Assembly (NCBI RefSeq): GCF_028858725.1
Contig: NC_084764.1
Span: forward strand, 21,069,501-21,133,500
Length of the DNA: 64,000 nucleotides
Direction: 5' to 3'
From: Colius striatus
Taxonomy: Eukaryota; Chordata; Aves; Coliiformes; Coliidae
Shown here in pieces: positions 13,201 to 27,960 of the stretch. Position 1 is the first letter of the stretch. Every line of letters starts with the position of its first letter. The notes under the pieces are model-generated. The model did not search any database. It was not told the origin of the DNA and saw nothing but the letters and a program-made list of their open reading frames with translations. The position numbers and the translations under genes were made by a program.

Positions 13201-16200
13201 CTCAAAACCTAGATATGTAAAAAGGGCAAGCAGAGTCATTCAGGCTTTTGAGTACTCTGGTCTTGCAAGTGGTGTTTCCCCACTTGTTCTATGAGGAAAG
13301 AGACCAGATGAATGTTCTGTTCAATCCATCTGCACTACAGGTCTAGGCACAACAGTTCCAAGCTGAGAAGGCTCAAGCTTCTTCTCTATCCCCAACATGC
13401 TTTCCTGAAATGTAAATTTCCCCATGGATTTGGGCTTAAATAATAGAGATATCATGCAAATGTAAGTTTGTAAGCAGAAAAAATACAAGCTTCCTAGCGT
13501 ATAGTTCAAGTTTTCTGGAAGTATTGATGAACAAAGGTACACACATAGATAGGCTTTGTATGCTTTCTAAGATATTTCTGCTGTTGCTTTATAGGAAAAC
13601 ACTCTGCCTGGCTACAACATCCTCCCACTCTCCCCACCTTAACCTATAAGATGCAGTGGCTTCTGTGACAGCAATACTTAGAAAGACAGAATTCTCTTCT
13701 ATTGCTGGATCTATGAACTAGGACAGGGTTGGGTTTTTTTTCCATCTTCTTTCATTTCTTTCACCTCAGTTCATTAAGTGGAGATTAACTGAATCACCAA
13801 AAACCATCTGTGATGATTATCTCCCAGCAGGGAAAGTCTGTAAGAACACAGCAAGTTGCGTGATATCTTCTTGGTTCCGAAGCCACAGATCATAGCATTG
13901 TGTCTAATAGAATCTGAGAAATCTTTCTAATGTTCATTTGCTCAATTGCTCTTGCCTCTCTCCTTTTCTGAAGCCTTGTGGAAAATCTTGCCAAGATATC
14001 ATGTGTAAAAATTCTACTTTGCTGTTGTTCATTTAAACTTGCTGCGGGATAGTCCTTATACTCAGCAGTGGATTATGATTGTTTATATGCCTTCATAACA
14101 TGCAGAGTTTTATATTCCTTTCCTGGATCTACCTCCTCTCCCTTGCACACTGAAGACCTGTCTGCAGTTTAAATTTCTTTGATGAGAAGAGAGGACTTGA
14201 ATTGTGTGATGGATGAGAGATAGTTTTAGAAAACGGCATAATTATAACCTGAGGTTTTCTGTTTGCTTCTTTCTTACCATTTCCTAATACTTTTATTGTT
14301 ATTATCATGTTATTATCATGAAGCCCTGAATTGACTCTATAGTGAAAAGAATACTGATGCCAAGATCTTTCCTGGATAGCGATAGCTGAAAGTTCCTGAC
14401 CCATGTGCAGAAAGAGATGATAACACGAAACCTGAGACTTTTGACAGTCACCTTTCATCTGACTGCTTTGAAAATTTTGCGTCATTTGTAAATTTTGCCA
14501 CATCACTGCTCAGCTCTTGGGATTTGATATGAGCACAATGAAATCATTGTCTATGCACTGAACTTTCCTAGGCTTTAGTTGTTACACGTGTGTCTCTATC
14601 CCTTTTCCTTCCTCTTCATGTGTTTATTTCTTTAAGGCTGTTAAATAATCTAAAGATACCATAGGACAAAAAGGAAAGTTTTCTCACAGATTAAGAGCCA
14701 TCTAAGAAACAGGCAAAGAAGGATTGACTCCTCTGATCTTTTTTCCCCTGGCTGCTGATACTTTTCTGCACTTTTTTTCTTTTTCCTCCCCTCCTGAAAT
14801 GCAGAGCAGTAATTTCCTTTGCATTTCTATTACAAATCACAATGGAATAATCATCAAGACTAAATTATCTCTATTGTCCTGCCTGATGAGCACACTCTTA
14901 AATTTGTGCTGGCCAGGGGGAAGCACAGTCACAGTACAGTAATTTTCATGGCAACAAATATATTATAGCAACAATGTTCAGTTTCCTTTTAATTTCACAT
15001 TTCAAAATTGTGTTTTTACTTCTACTTAACCCTGTTATGTTATACTCTGTCATTCATCTTTTTAGGAATCTCTGGAGTATAATAAGTAATTTAGAGTATT
15101 TGTTCACTCACAACTGAAAATCTTAAAACAGACATTGAAATAAAGTTGTCTTTTGTGGCACACTAACATTAAATTTCTGTTTCACTGCAAAGAGGAACCT
15201 AACAGAAAGCAAAATTTATGAAGTTAATAATATTCAAGCAGAACATATTGAGACAGGTCTCAGGAAGCCCTGAAGCAGTTTATTAATAATACAGTTTTCA
15301 TGGTTTGGAATAGAACAACCACATTTTACTTGGAATATTCCTCTCTGATTTGCAATTCATGAGACACTAAACCCCTCAACTGACAACATACACTTTTTTT
15401 CTAGTGTATTTGTTCCCGTCTGGGTATTGCAGACATGGTAATTTCTAGAAAAACTTGCCTCAGAGTTTTTAACTGAAAGATCAGTTTTCTATGCCGATAA
15501 GCTTCCTTCTAAGAGGCTGGACTAAAATTTCCCGTACAAAGTGTGTGCCTTGGCATAGCATATGGAAATTTTCAATTAAAATCCTTCCTTCATTTTGAGA
15601 AGGAACTAGTAGAGAAAAAGCAGTGCTTCATTTAATTCAAATGTCTTCCTCTCTTTTGCTGAAAAAAAGTGCTAGTCCTTGCCTTGCCTTGAAGAAAGAA
15701 ATCTCTCTAGAAGATGTTCCTCAGATTTATGGTTGTACCATTGTGCCAAGCATACAGCTCTTGTATATCAGCATGTGTCATCTTGGCAGAACAAACTGCC
15801 ATCCCTTTCAAGGAAGGAAGGCTCCTGGAAATAGGAAAGCTGTGCTTTTCCAGCAGCTTATATTTCAACTAATAGGGTTGCTGTGGTGTCTAGCATGAAA
15901 AATAAGAGAAAATAAGTCTTATTATGGCTGGTAGCCTAGTTGCAATAAGGGTACATATGACCAGTTTGATTAAATCTGGATTAAATTAAGAACAGTGAAT
16001 TACATGAACAAGAGAAGTGGAACTGAAAAAATGTGGAGAGATGATGAAACAGAGGTACTGTCTTTGTTTAATTATACTGCCACTATCCCAGACTCAACAA
16101 TTTGTGGATCAGGGATTCTCTATACCAGAGATAGTTTCTATGCATTTCATAACACTACAGATTCCTCTTCCAACATTTTTCTCATATCTCCTTTAAAAAC

Positions 16201-19200
16201 AATATTTCCTTGAAAGCCTCCAGATCCACATGAACAACTAACATCTATTCTAGCAAGTCTTCCGTTCTAGACATGTGTCCAAGATTCTGGATGCAGCTCA
16301 AAGTCTCCTAGTATAGTACTGCATGATAATTTTTCTTCTAATTGTTTCTAATCTATGAAGGCTTATATGTCAGCAGAACACTAAGACTGTAACATCGAAT
16401 AAATGGATCTCAAAAATGCTTGGATTCGTATTGTCAACACAAAAGAAGTTCGTTGCCTCCTCCATCCACCTGTAGACATTTTAAATCTGAGTTCACTACA
16501 AATAAATACACAATAAATACAATAATAAATGTGTTATGATAGCTTGTAAAACTCATTTTTCTTTTTTTGTTGTTGTTAAGCAGAAACTGAAAAAGGCACA
16601 CTGGATACCATAAGTGTGCTCACAAAGAGAGAAATTGGTCCTATAGTTAAAGTAATTCAGCTTCTGCAGTGTTTATCCCTGCATCTGTCACAGATAATTC
16701 AGGTATATCTTAGGCTGCTGAAGTCAAAGTGTTCTCCCTGGTTTTCTAAGTACCCGATTTGAGACATATATATCAAAATTTTCCAAACTGAAGTTAATAG
16801 AATAGATAATATCATGTGCCATGGACATTAGGAAGCCTGAGGCAAAATGAGTCCTACATGTCTGACACTGGGTATCTCTGCTAACAGATATTAGAATGTA
16901 ATCAAAATTTCCTACGAAAGTTTTAAAAAAAGATTAAAAACTACAGTATTGACAATATAGAAGATTTTCCTGAAATTGATGAATATCAATAGAAATGAAA
17001 CATCTTGCTTCAGATTTACACAAAGAAAAAAAAAGTCTTCATTTCTGGATCATTGCATATCACTGTCAGCTGCCTTGGAACTTCCATCTTGGATGTTTTT
17101 ATTATCCTGCTGGGGATCCTTGAGTGAACAACTGTTGTCCCTGGTTCTGTCTCATTTATCATTCACTGCAGGAAATTTACTCCCACAGCAAAAGTGAGCC
17201 CGAATAAGTGCATATAGGCTAGGATGTTCAGATGCATTGAATATGGTAAGGATATACAGAACTTTGATTTTTTTTTCCAGAAGGCGTTTCAAATTAAAGG
17301 TTAAGAATTCACTGATGAATTCATAATTCCATTTACTGTTCTAAATGTCACAAAAAATTTAATCACTCTCTTTGCAATGCTAATAACTTTATCTTTAAAA
17401 CCTTTCCTGGCTTTCAAACTAGTAATCTAGATGAAAATGCAAGAGAAAACTATTAAAATCACGCACTATACTAAAAAAAATTCAAGACCAATCCGTGTAT
17501 GGGGAAACACAATAAATAATCTCTACAGTACAAGTTAAAAGGAAAACAAGTCAAGGTGAAAGACTATTTAGACTATAAGCAAATGTGTAAAGTCTAAAAG
17601 GAGGAACAGTCTGTCAAGTAGGTAAGGAAAAAAAAACACAAAAAACACCTCAAACTGGAGTAAAGAAAAAGAAATTGAGCACTTTTTTTTTTTAACTTAG
17701 GATAAATAGTTTGGCCATATGGAACATATAATTTCTCATATTACTGTGAGAAAACAGAAAAGGATAAAACAAAATACAATTTATTTGCAAGACCTGGAAA
17801 AGTATAACCAAAGTAAGTAACCAGTTTTTCTTTGGAACAAGCGATGCAATTTTTTTTTAAACACATCAAAATAAATCTAGAATAATGTTTGCTTCATTGG
17901 CTTTTGAAAGTACTCTGACAAAACGTATACTCATGTTAAAGATCACAACAGGACTTAATACTCATTACACCCACTCACTCAGATTCACACATTATATTCC
18001 TTTGCTTATCAGCAGAAAGTCTTGTGAACAGATACAATCCACTTTAGTAAGTGAAAGCTGATCCTCTTTATGAAAGAAGGCAGCAATCACCCCAACCAGC
18101 CTAAAAGGCTCTGAAAATAGGCCCCCTCCTCTTTTGACCTCTGAGAAAGCTCCATCTGTAAGGACAGAGGACTTAATATATACAAGAATCTACCCAGGAA
18201 TAGATTCTTGGATACATAGTGCAGTATATTTTCCCACCTACAGAAAAGAGACTATTTTCTACATGTTCTTATAGCAGAGGACATTTTATTAATTTTGTCA
18301 CTTCTCCATTATTTCTACTCTCTCTTACCCTTTGGAGAATTTTTTTTTGGTTCTGCCTGGAGAGGAAGAAATGCACTTGTAAATGACTAAGATGGTGAAA
18401 GAATCACAATAATTATGTTTCTGGGGGAGAAAGGAGGATATGGCCAACTTCAGTCCAACAATTGTTGAAGGAAAGTGTGGCAAGTGTGTTGGATTTAGTT
18501 TTGTGATTTTCCAATATACAACTAGCTTTCTGGAAAAAATAAAATTAAAAACAAAATAGTTAGTGATACACAGTTAAGTTTTCATTCACTTCATTAAAGC
18601 TATACTCTTCCGTGACACTGCTGTTTTTCCTTAGTCTGACTAGCACCAAGTGGGCCATGTGTTAGCACACAACATTAAATCCATTTGAACAAACACATAC
18701 TCCAGAGTCTTCTGTCTCATATGATATAATATCACTGTCAGTTGCTGCGATAAAAAGTCTTTTTCCTTATTCTATTAACTCTTTCACATATGCCTCGTTA
18801 TTTCCTCATGTCGATTACTCAGTGAAAGAGCTGGATTCTATTTAAGGCTATGGAAAAGGTCACAGACAAAAGGGAGCTTGACTCTGTTTGCTATTTTAAA
18901 AGAAAACTACCACACTAGTGTTAATATTTGCTTTCAGTTACAGCAGGTACACTTTGTTATCTGAATAGCAAATCATGACGGGCAGTGTGAATGAAAAATT
19001 ACCGAAAAGTTATTGATCTTGGAAGAATGATGTAGACATGTAACGATTTTTTTCAACCAAACTTCTGAAATACTTGGGGATTGTGTTACTGTTAAAAGCT
19101 ATCAAAAGATTTATCAGCTACCCATTGCAGAAAAGAGAAATGGCACTTTATATCCAGAGAAGTAAAATAAGTAATCAGAACATGCAAGTGAAAAGAAAAA

Positions 19201-19900
19201 GATGTTATAATAATTGACACAATGTAAACAATGACTATAAACAACACTTTTCTTTCAGTACAAAAATTACACAGGCAAAGGACAAGAATGACTTCTGGGT
19301 TTAGTCAGCTGGTTGATTACTTTTGGTGGGGAGAGTGAAAACATTGTAAGAAGTTTGGCTGCAGTTTCACAATTGGCTTTAATTTACCAGACATTGTCAC
19401 TTTTAAATGCAAATATTACTGCTGCTTTCAAGGAATGGTGCCAAACCAGGTTTTCAAACCAGATAATAAAAGGTCAGGATTTGAAGTTTATTGCTTAGAT
19501 GCATTTATAACATTTTCTACAACTGCCCAAATACATAATGCATTTATAGCATGAAAAATGATTCCTTGAAAGGCAATACTTCACAGATTGTCGAAGTGTT
19601 TGCCATTTGTATATGGGAGTTTGCAGAGATAGTAGAGAGGGCTTAGATAAGTCAGGATCTTCCAAATTGCACAGACATGAGTCTTATTTAGATCACCTGC
19701 TGAGCTTTGACATCTGTCTTAGTTGCCAGAAGTGAACAATGCAACAATATCCCTTCCAGCATGAGACCATTTACTCTCCAAAAACCATACTTTTCCCATC
19801 TTGCCCATCTTAGCTAGAAGCAGGAGCCAATAAAGATCTAAAGCACAGGAAGACCACAACTTTCCCTGCCTCCAATTACCTAACTTAAGCACTACAATAT

Positions 19901-20535
19901 TGTCCTGATTTTGGCTGGAATAGAGTTAATTTCCTTCCTAGTAGCTGGTACAGTGCTGTGTTTTGGATTTAGTGTGAAAATAATGTCAATAACACACTGA
20001 TGTTTGACTTGCTGTTAATTAGTGTTTATGTTAAGTGAAGAATTCAGTTTCCCATGCTCTGCCAGCAAGTGGGTGGACATGAAGCTGGGAGGAAGTATGG
20101 CCACTACAGTTGACCCACATTAGCCAACGGGCTATCCCATACCATGGAACCTGGGAGGAGTTGACAGGGAAGAGTGGATAACTGCTGGAGCATCAGTCAG
20201 GAAAAGATGAGTTATTGCATTGTGCATAATTTGTTTTTTCTTGGGTTTTGTTTCTCCTTTTTTATTATATTCTTTTGCATTATAATGATTGCTATTTTTT
20301 TATTGGGGGGGTTTTCATTTTAGCTATTAAACCATTTTTATGTTCCTTATCATTATTATTAATATGGGGAGGATGTTAAATTTCAGCTATTACACTATTC
20401 TTATTTCAACCCATGAGCTTTGTTTTTCTTTGACAATTCTTCTCATCCCATTGGAATGGGGAAGAGTGGGAGAAATCCCTGAGAAAGGGATTTTCACATG
20501 TTTGCAAGACACAGGTTCATGGCTTGGAGTTACGA
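19901..20535 (+). mobile_element. Solo LTR, ERVL-like family, plus strand
   Basis: Begins tgtcctgattttggctgg at 19,901 and carries the family landmarks gtagctggtacagtgctgtg, ttcccatgctctgccagc, ccataccatgg and cttatttcaacccatgag. The 3' boundary is blurred: the match fades after about 20,470, with a plausible continuation (ggcttggagttacgac) to about 20,535. No gag, pol or env sequence follows, so it is a solo LTR. A target duplication was not found. The T-rich stretch with tattggggggg at 20,298-20,312 is part of the LTR. Confidence 0.85.
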
Positions 20536-22939
20536 CTCTGAGAAAGCTCATATCATGCCACCTTTTCCTATTTATTAATTTCACTGTTTATTACCAACAA
20601 TCATGTTCCATATTGAAGTATTTATAATCAAGAGAGCTTATCTGCAGCCATGTGTTCAATCTCATTATTTTCAATGACTTGCACTCATTGTAAACAACTG
20701 TGGCCTATTTTTTTTGTCCCTGAAAAAAAAAAAACCTCTTAGAATTCAAAAAAGAGGAAAAAAAAATAAAAAGGAGGGGAAAAAAAAGGAAAGGGGGAGA
20801 AAACAATAAAAAACACAACTCAAAACTGACAGTTCTTGCAAGTTGCTAGAATATGATACCTTAGTCCTTCATGACATTATGCAGAACATCTAGGTAAACG
20901 TTTTGCAATGGGTAAAAGGTAAAGAAATATCCCAGAAGCATAAAATGGTATGTGTACAGGCTTCTTAAAGAATAGAACATGAAGCAGCACATAGAAAATG
21001 CAGGAGATAGAGCTTTTACCTTTGAAACTTTTGTAGTACAAAGTACTGCAGTGTTAGAGCACTGTCACTGTACCACCCCAGGAAAGAAATACTGTGGCGA
21101 TCATACAAAGAAAAATTTAAACGTGTTTCTTCTGCTAGCTAAAATGATTGCTTTCCTCACACATTTCAAAAGCAAATGATATAGGTTGCAGCAAAGCCAG
21201 TAGTTTCCCATGCATAAATTCTGAACTTGAATAAAATCTCTGTTTAATATTACAATTGTATATTCCGAGTCATAATAAGCTCAAACTGCCGGTCCAGCGC
21301 TTCTGCTATTAGTGAGGTTCAAGAGAGAAACTAGGTCTTCCCACCCTCAGCCCTGAGCTTGCCCTGCTAGAACAGTGTGTTCCTGTATTGGTACTGGAAA
21401 AGAATTTTCAACCATGAACATTGTCTGACTAGAGCAGGATACTTTGGACACTTGCAATTTCATCATGACCTTTCATCTCTACATTTATTTGTATTTACAG
21501 TTTCCTTTAAAAATCCCCCTATAGGGCATATCATTTATAAACTACTATTAATATAAAGACGAGATTATTTAAGAGGTTCTATCATACTGCTGTAGTATTT
21601 TTGCTTCCTAAACACGTCCATCATGAAACATTCTTCAAAACAGAAGTTCTCCTCAGAGTAAAAGTAGGGACCAAGGATCACTGCAATCTTTCAAGGACCA
21701 TTGGAAAGTCTGAATATGAAGAAAATCTTGGCAACCTTTGCAAAATGAACAGGTAAGTCTCACTTTTTTTTGTTTCTTAGCAGAGATGAAATTTGTATCT
21801 GCACAAGACAATGGACAACTGAGGACAAAATCATGCAGCCTGATATCTGCATTGCATGCCAGGTTTCCAGCCCCTTTTATGGCCTTCATTTTCCACCACA
21901 GTCAATACATTTAGACATTCAAACTGTTGTTGCAGTGTAATTTGCATGTTAACTTTCTATTTCTTTTCTTTCTGTGACGTTTGCTTTTCCCTTCCTTTAT
22001 ATATTCTTCCTCTGTCATCCTAAGGGCTCCTTCACAGAGCTGCCTCTTGCACTATGCCATAAAAACTTTTTTTTCTGTGATTCATTGATTTTCATGATTT
22101 CCAGGTAGTAACTGCATATTCCTATGTTATGTAAGAAACTTGCCACAAAACAGATTCCAAATTACATTTTCTGCTGATGGCAGCAGATCCTCCTTTGTCT
22201 TAATCTGCTTTTTATTTTAGCATAGCTGAAAAATTTGCCCATTTGTCACATTTTCCTCTGATAATACGCTTACATCAATATTTCATGACCTAGTTGACTT
22301 GAATTTTGGGGATTATTTCTTTAGGTTTGTCACAATGAGTATCATTGTTCATTTCACATTTAGAAAATGAAGTGACAGATCTGCCAGAAGTCATTGATGG
22401 TCTCTGTTTATGTGCTCCAGGATAACAAAGAGAGTTATTGAAAGAGTAGTACAGCTGCAAGGAAAGAAGCTTTTCTGAACAAATACTCACCATTATTGTA
22501 ACCCACTTGACTCAAGCGTCTGGCCAAAGTTAGAAAAAACTTATTTAAAATACGACATTCAGAATGGAGTCTAGTATCTTTATTTACAAGGAACATTCAA
22601 AATGCTGTTTCTGCAAAGTACAGGAGGAATCAAAAGGAAACAAAAAGACTTTTCTCACATCTTCAGCTTTTTTTCATTAGTCAATACCTAAACTTCAACA
22701 TTGAAATCGAAAATTTCCCTCAGAGGTTCTACATTCTGTAGGTATGTCTTAAATTTTCTCCTTTCCTTTGTTATTCCATCTGACTCTTACCCACAATTTC
22801 TTACTCCTCTACAGCAAGGTACCTCCATCTATACCGTCCTACTTTCTGAAAGGTCTGACCACACCACAACTGAGCACATGTAATTCAAGTTAGAACTTGA
22901 TCTTGTCATTCAAGATGGAACTTAATTAAAGCTGTAACT
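20536..22939. other. Intergenic, no gene recognised
   Basis: Unique-looking AT-rich sequence between the plus-strand LTR and the CR1 copy. Besides the polypurine tract at 20,748-20,804 nothing is identified. Confidence 0.6.
20748..20804 (+). repeat. Polypurine tract
   Basis: About 57 bases of A and G with a single T at 20,767 and a C near the end, rich in AAAAAA and GGGG blocks. Adjacent T-run and A-run sequence (20,708-20,734) makes a low-complexity patch of about 100 bp. Confidence 0.8.
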
Positions 22940-23712
22940 TGCAGAGAGGAACCTCATGAGGTTCAACAAGGACAAGTGCAGAGTCCTGCATCTGGGAAGG
23001 GACAACCCCATGCACCAGTACAGGCTGGGGATTAACCTGCTGGAGAGCAGCTCTGCAGAGAGAGACCTGGGAGTCCTGGTTAATAATAAATTAAACATGA
23101 GCCAGCAATGTGCCCTCGTGGTCAAGGCCAATGGCATTCTAGGATGCATCAAGAAGAGCATGGCCAGTAGATCTAGGGAGGTTCTGCTCCCCCTCTACTC
23201 TGCCCAGGTGAGGCCTCATCTTGAGTATTGTATTCAGTTCTGGGCTCCTCAACTCAAGAGGGACAGGGAACTTCTGGAGAGAGTCCAGCTCCAGGGGACT
23301 GGAACATCTTCCTTATGAGGAAAGCCTGCGGGATCTGGGGCTGTTTAGTCTGGAGAAGACTGAGGGGGGATCTCATTACCACTTTCAAGTATGTAAAATG
23401 TGTATGTCAAGAGGATGAGGCAACCATTTTTCTACAGTGTCCCAGTGATAGGACTAGGAGTAATGGAGAAAAGCTAGAACACAAAAAGTTCCACTTAAAC
23501 ATAAGGAAAAACTATTTTACTGTAAGGGTGAGGGAGCCCCAGCACAGGCTGCCCAGGGAGGTTGTAGAGTCTCCTTCTCTGGAGGTTTTCAAAACCCACC
23601 TGGATGCATTCCTGTGTGACCTGATCTAGGTGGACCTGCTTTGGTAAGGAGATTGGACTAGATGATCTTTAGAGGTCACTTCCAATCCCTACCATTCTGT
23701 GATTCTGTGATT
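22940..23712 (+). mobile_element. CR1 LINE, 3' part with degraded ORF2 end
   Basis: Plus-strand CR1 fragment related to the copy in the SEC23A intron. Translation gives [34 protein letters not shown] and, after a frame change, [11 protein letters not shown] to LCDLI, the CR1 ORF2 end. The frame breaks near 23,290, where about 17-20 bases found in other copies (between the VQ and GLEHLPYE segments) are missing. The 3' end is ccattctgtgattctgtgat at about 23,692-23,711. The reverse transcriptase catalytic region is absent through 5' truncation. It is a non-coding relic. Confidence 0.95.
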
Positions 23713-26041
23713 TGTTTAACCAAAAATGGTTTTTTTCCCATCACACTAGCCAAAAAACAGCATTTGTACATGCAAGCTTTAACATCTTTTGCCCAAACAA
23801 ACAAACAAAATCAACTCTTTATTTGGAACTTCCATATTAGAAGTACAAGTGAGGATAACAAAGCTCTTTATATTTGGCTTGATAACAGGGTAAATAGGAG
23901 AAGATAAACAAATTTGTCTGCCTCTTCTGCCAGTTACTCTAGTAACAAATTCATGATTTAGCCATCATTAGTCCATCAGCATAGGAGGTTAATGATGTCT
24001 TACTGCTTGCGTTGCAGTAGTAGCATGGACTCTTTGTTGCCACCAAGGGAACAAACAACTCACTGAAAGAATCGTAAAAAATACTTTGTAAGTTTGCCTA
24101 AAAGGACCATTTATGTTCTTGATTTTAGGACTACAAGATTGCTATTAAGATTTATTCATTATTATTCTCGAGTCATAACCAATTAAAAAAAATTATCACC
24201 AAGTTTTTTGCTGTCGTAAGCTTGTAAGTTATTAAAGGTCTGTGTAAAAGTTTCATTTAGCAAAATACCTTGAAGTCACTTGAAAAATGTTTATTATTTC
24301 CTGAATTATTACAACCATTAACAAAACAGATAAAATTTATCTTTATCAGCTGTAGAGCAGTGGCGGATATTTTACTCATTACGTTTCAAGTCAAATATTT
24401 GCCAGTTGTTAAACTACAGCTCCTTGACATTTACCAATGTCATACAGGACTCCCTAGTCCTCTTCTATCCAACCTTTAGGTCCTTAGAACACAAAAGATC
24501 AGGTGTTTTCAATGCACAGCCTTGGGTTTAGGGAAAACATATGACAACAGACTAAACCTTAGGTTACTTGAGATGAGATTAGATGGCACAAAAAAAAAGC
24601 ATCCAAAAAAAAAATTGCAACTTCAATTTGTTTTTTAAATAACAGTCCATTTAAGAAAAAACAGTACACATGGAATCTGAGTGAGTTAAAAAACATCAGT
24701 TCAAAGCAATATCAAGTTAAAATATCCTGTTTCCATGATGATTACATGCAGTTCTTCTCTCAGACCTTCGGTTCTTAATCTTTTGGAAGAAAATCTAAAT
24801 CAATTTCATGGAGATAAAAGAAGAGAATTATATTAATTAGTATGTCCTGTAGTTGTACAATCTTGCAAGCTAGTTCTTCCTTGAAAGGAAATCTGAGTGT
24901 CATGACTTGCCAAAATACAGCTAACATTGACAGATGAGTCATATCATAAGAGTGAAGTAGTCCGAGTCATGCATTTACTAATCTCTCCAGAGTTAGAGAA
25001 GCCGCAAGACCATGAAAGAAAAATCTGAAAGTAATAAATCAAAACTCTCCTAGAATATTTGTCCTTTAAATAAAAAATACTATCACAGATATTATACAGT
25101 TTCTGAACTTCTAAGGCTTTCCGTTCCCATTCCAATTTTGTGCTATTTCATTTATTGTAAACTTCTCTGGCTTGGCACATATTTTTCATCATGAGTCTCA
25201 CTGTATAATGCCAGAAACGTGCAATCTCATAGTTAGATGTCATCAAACTTTGTTCCTTCTTTTGAATCTACACGTTTGGTTTTATTCTTAAAAAAAAAGA
25301 AAAGATTTCTTTCTCCAAGTGAAAGAAAATTTATTTAAGACACAGACACTCAAAACAACAAAACAAAACAAAACTAACAAAAAAAGAAACTAAACAACAA
25401 AGCTGTAGGGAATCCAGACGGGAAAAATAATGATTCCCTAGTTTCATAGTTTCTGACTTATTCAGCGAGGTTTTCAAATTGTTCACAAGGCAATGGAAAC
25501 TCCTGCACTGAGTTCTGCTATGAATTTAATGCATGATCTTATAGATTACTCAGTCTCTTATTTGTGTACTGGAGGAGAAATCTGTCCACACACAACTACA
25601 GCACTTTTTCACCACAACTTATAGCACTAACTGAAAGAAAAAGCTGGGAAAGCCAAGTGAGATAGAGATCAATTGTAAATCAACATGAACAGTCAGCTTT
25701 TTGGAATTAAGGCTAGCGAACAGACACCTTCCCACCATGTTTTCAGAACACTTGTGCCTTAGGTAACAAACATACCACGTTTATTATCTATTTGAATTCA
25801 AAACCCATTTGTTCCCAAGAAGGTCATATGGGAACTACCAGGAACATATCGACTTACTTAAAAAACTTATTGGTACAAGAATGTTTGACATCTGTTGCAA
25901 GCTGAAACCCTCACACTGCCTCACTCAGTTGCTTCTGCTTCATTTCACTTCTCTTTATAATACCAGGTTGTATTTGAAAGTTGTAACTCTGTCTAGAAAC
26001 TCCATACAAACCAAAAGCAAACAAACAACATGGAGCATTGA

Positions 26042-26064
26042 TTTTTTTTTAAAAAAAAAAAAAA
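26042..26064. repeat. Symmetric T9-A14 tract
   Basis: A run of T followed directly by a run of A, so each half complements the other. Confidence 0.85.
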
Positions 26065-27960
26065 CAAAGTCACCAGATTTGAAGGGGAATAATTTAGAAG
26101 AAAAACATTGTAATTTCATAGAAGTAGAAAAGATGTGCAGTAGAAAAGATCCGACTCAAAATAACACATCTCTTCTCTGAAGTGTGCTATATATGTTGTG
26201 GTATTTATGATTGAATTTCCACAGAGCAAAAGCCAAATCACACCTGTGAGATGACCCTCCCATCGACAGTGCACACTTCTTCCTCTCTCTGCCACTTGAT
26301 ATTTACCAATATTTTACCAAATCCCTTTAAGGTATGGCAACCGTTTCTTTATGGAAAAAATACATACAAGCAGCACTTCCCAAAAGCTAATAAAAGCATG
26401 TGTTACCCAACACAGGGTTATTTTTAACAACCACATAAAATTATTTCTGCACTGTAGCAGAGCTGCTTGCTGCTTCATAGACAAGATAAAAGCCTCAGGA
26501 GTTGTGGACCCTTTCTAATGTCTTCACCTTGCAGAGGACATTCTGCAGGTCTGTTTCAGCAGCAGAGTTACAGAATTCTAAAGAAGTCCTTAGAATAAGC
26601 TCTTACACAGGACTGCAGCTCACCTCTAGTGTTCTGCTGGCACCCTGGCACAATTCTGGCATACAGGAAATAGTGTTCCGCAGTACAATGAACACACATA
26701 ACTCAGAGTTGGCATGTGTACGCCAAAATCTATTCCCAGCTGGCAGTGCAGAGAGGTTGCACTAGCTTTGGCTTCCTCCCATCCTCTAAGGCTATCCCAA
26801 ACAGCTTTGCACCCTAAAGCATACCTGCATGTGCTTGTGCCAGGTGCCAGGTTTCCATGCTACAAAGACGTGTCATTTCAGAGGCTTTGAACCCAGCACT
26901 TCTGCCCTGGCTTACATTTTAGTGGCACTTAGGATCTGCATGGGGCTTGCAAGAAATTTATGACAAGTACTAAATCATCCAAATACCTCTACACTGTGGT
27001 ACTTTACCTCAGTTCCCTAGGACAGTTCCTGGCTCCATTTCACATGGAATAGGCACAGACTTGGATTTCTTAAACTTTGCAACAGAAAGGCAAGATTTGC
27101 CCCTCTTTCAGAGATGGTGCCCTCGTTCCCCACACCAGCTTTCAGCTACACTCTCAACATACATGGAGGACAAGACTGTTCTGCTGTTGCTCATATTTCC
27201 TCCTGCTTCATCTGTGTCACGAACTTCTGTGCTAGGTCTCAGGTGAATTGTTGCAGTTTTGCACTGACCAGTGCAATTGCCTTTACTACTGCTGTCAGAT
27301 CAGCTATTCATTCCCTAAAGGAACAAACACATATGTTTGTTTTATCCTTTCTCCATTGATTGGGTTCTTTAGTTGTTGAAGCACTCCTAAACCCACATAT
27401 AACAAACTGAATTAATTTACTAAAAGCCTTAAGGCACGATCTCAACATACTTAAGAAATGTGCATATAAGAAAAACAGATTCACCATCTGCAAAACAGTC
27501 AACAGCACTGTCAAAACAAAAGGACCTATTGTACCAAAGAAAAAACATAGTAAGCTCCAGTTACACGCTTCTACTGAGATTAAGCACAGCCATTGGCCAG
27601 ATAATACTTAAAATGCCAGCATGGAAGGTGCATAAAAGGTTAGAGTACTCTCTCCTTTAAAGAGAAATGGTTTCCTTCTTCCTCTTACCAGTACCTAAAA
27701 ACTTTCTGTCCTAAAACAAAGGCAGGGTGAGAGGACAACACACAGACACACAGTATTGAAATACCCACAGAAAATCTGCCTTCCATCTTCAAAAATTGTA
27801 AATAAAACTTGGAACTTAAAGCAAAACATCTTTGGGGAATACATATTTAGCTGAAAACCTCCTCAGTATCAGCTTAGGAAAGAAGTCTCTCACAAACACC
27901 AGCTAATGACGTAAGGTTTACAGACAGCTCTGTCTGACTGGTCACAGTGAAAGTGGGGAA

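Larger units (their letters stand above)
2093..19900. other. Intergenic gene-desert sequence
   Basis: About 17.8 kb with no recognised gene, RNA gene or LINE. It contains the TA/CA microsatellite at 3,625-3,692, the palindrome at 10,188-10,213 and an A10-G7 run near 12,680. The longest frames (14,129-14,506 minus, 125 codons) lack any family signature. Some AT-rich parts (such as 10,850-11,060) have the texture of conserved non-coding DNA, but this cannot be judged without alignment. Confidence 0.6.

Noticed and set aside
14129..14506. 125-codon minus-strand frame in the gene desert
   Set aside because: No recognisable family, no promoter or splice context, and composition like the surrounding non-coding DNA.
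22956..23629. Frames of 120 and 133 codons that look like a protein gene
   Set aside because: They are two frames of a 5'-truncated CR1 ORF2 broken by a deletion near 23,290.
25809..26180. 123-codon plus-strand frame
   Set aside because: Runs through a T/A low-complexity tract (lysine-rich stretch) and shows no domain.
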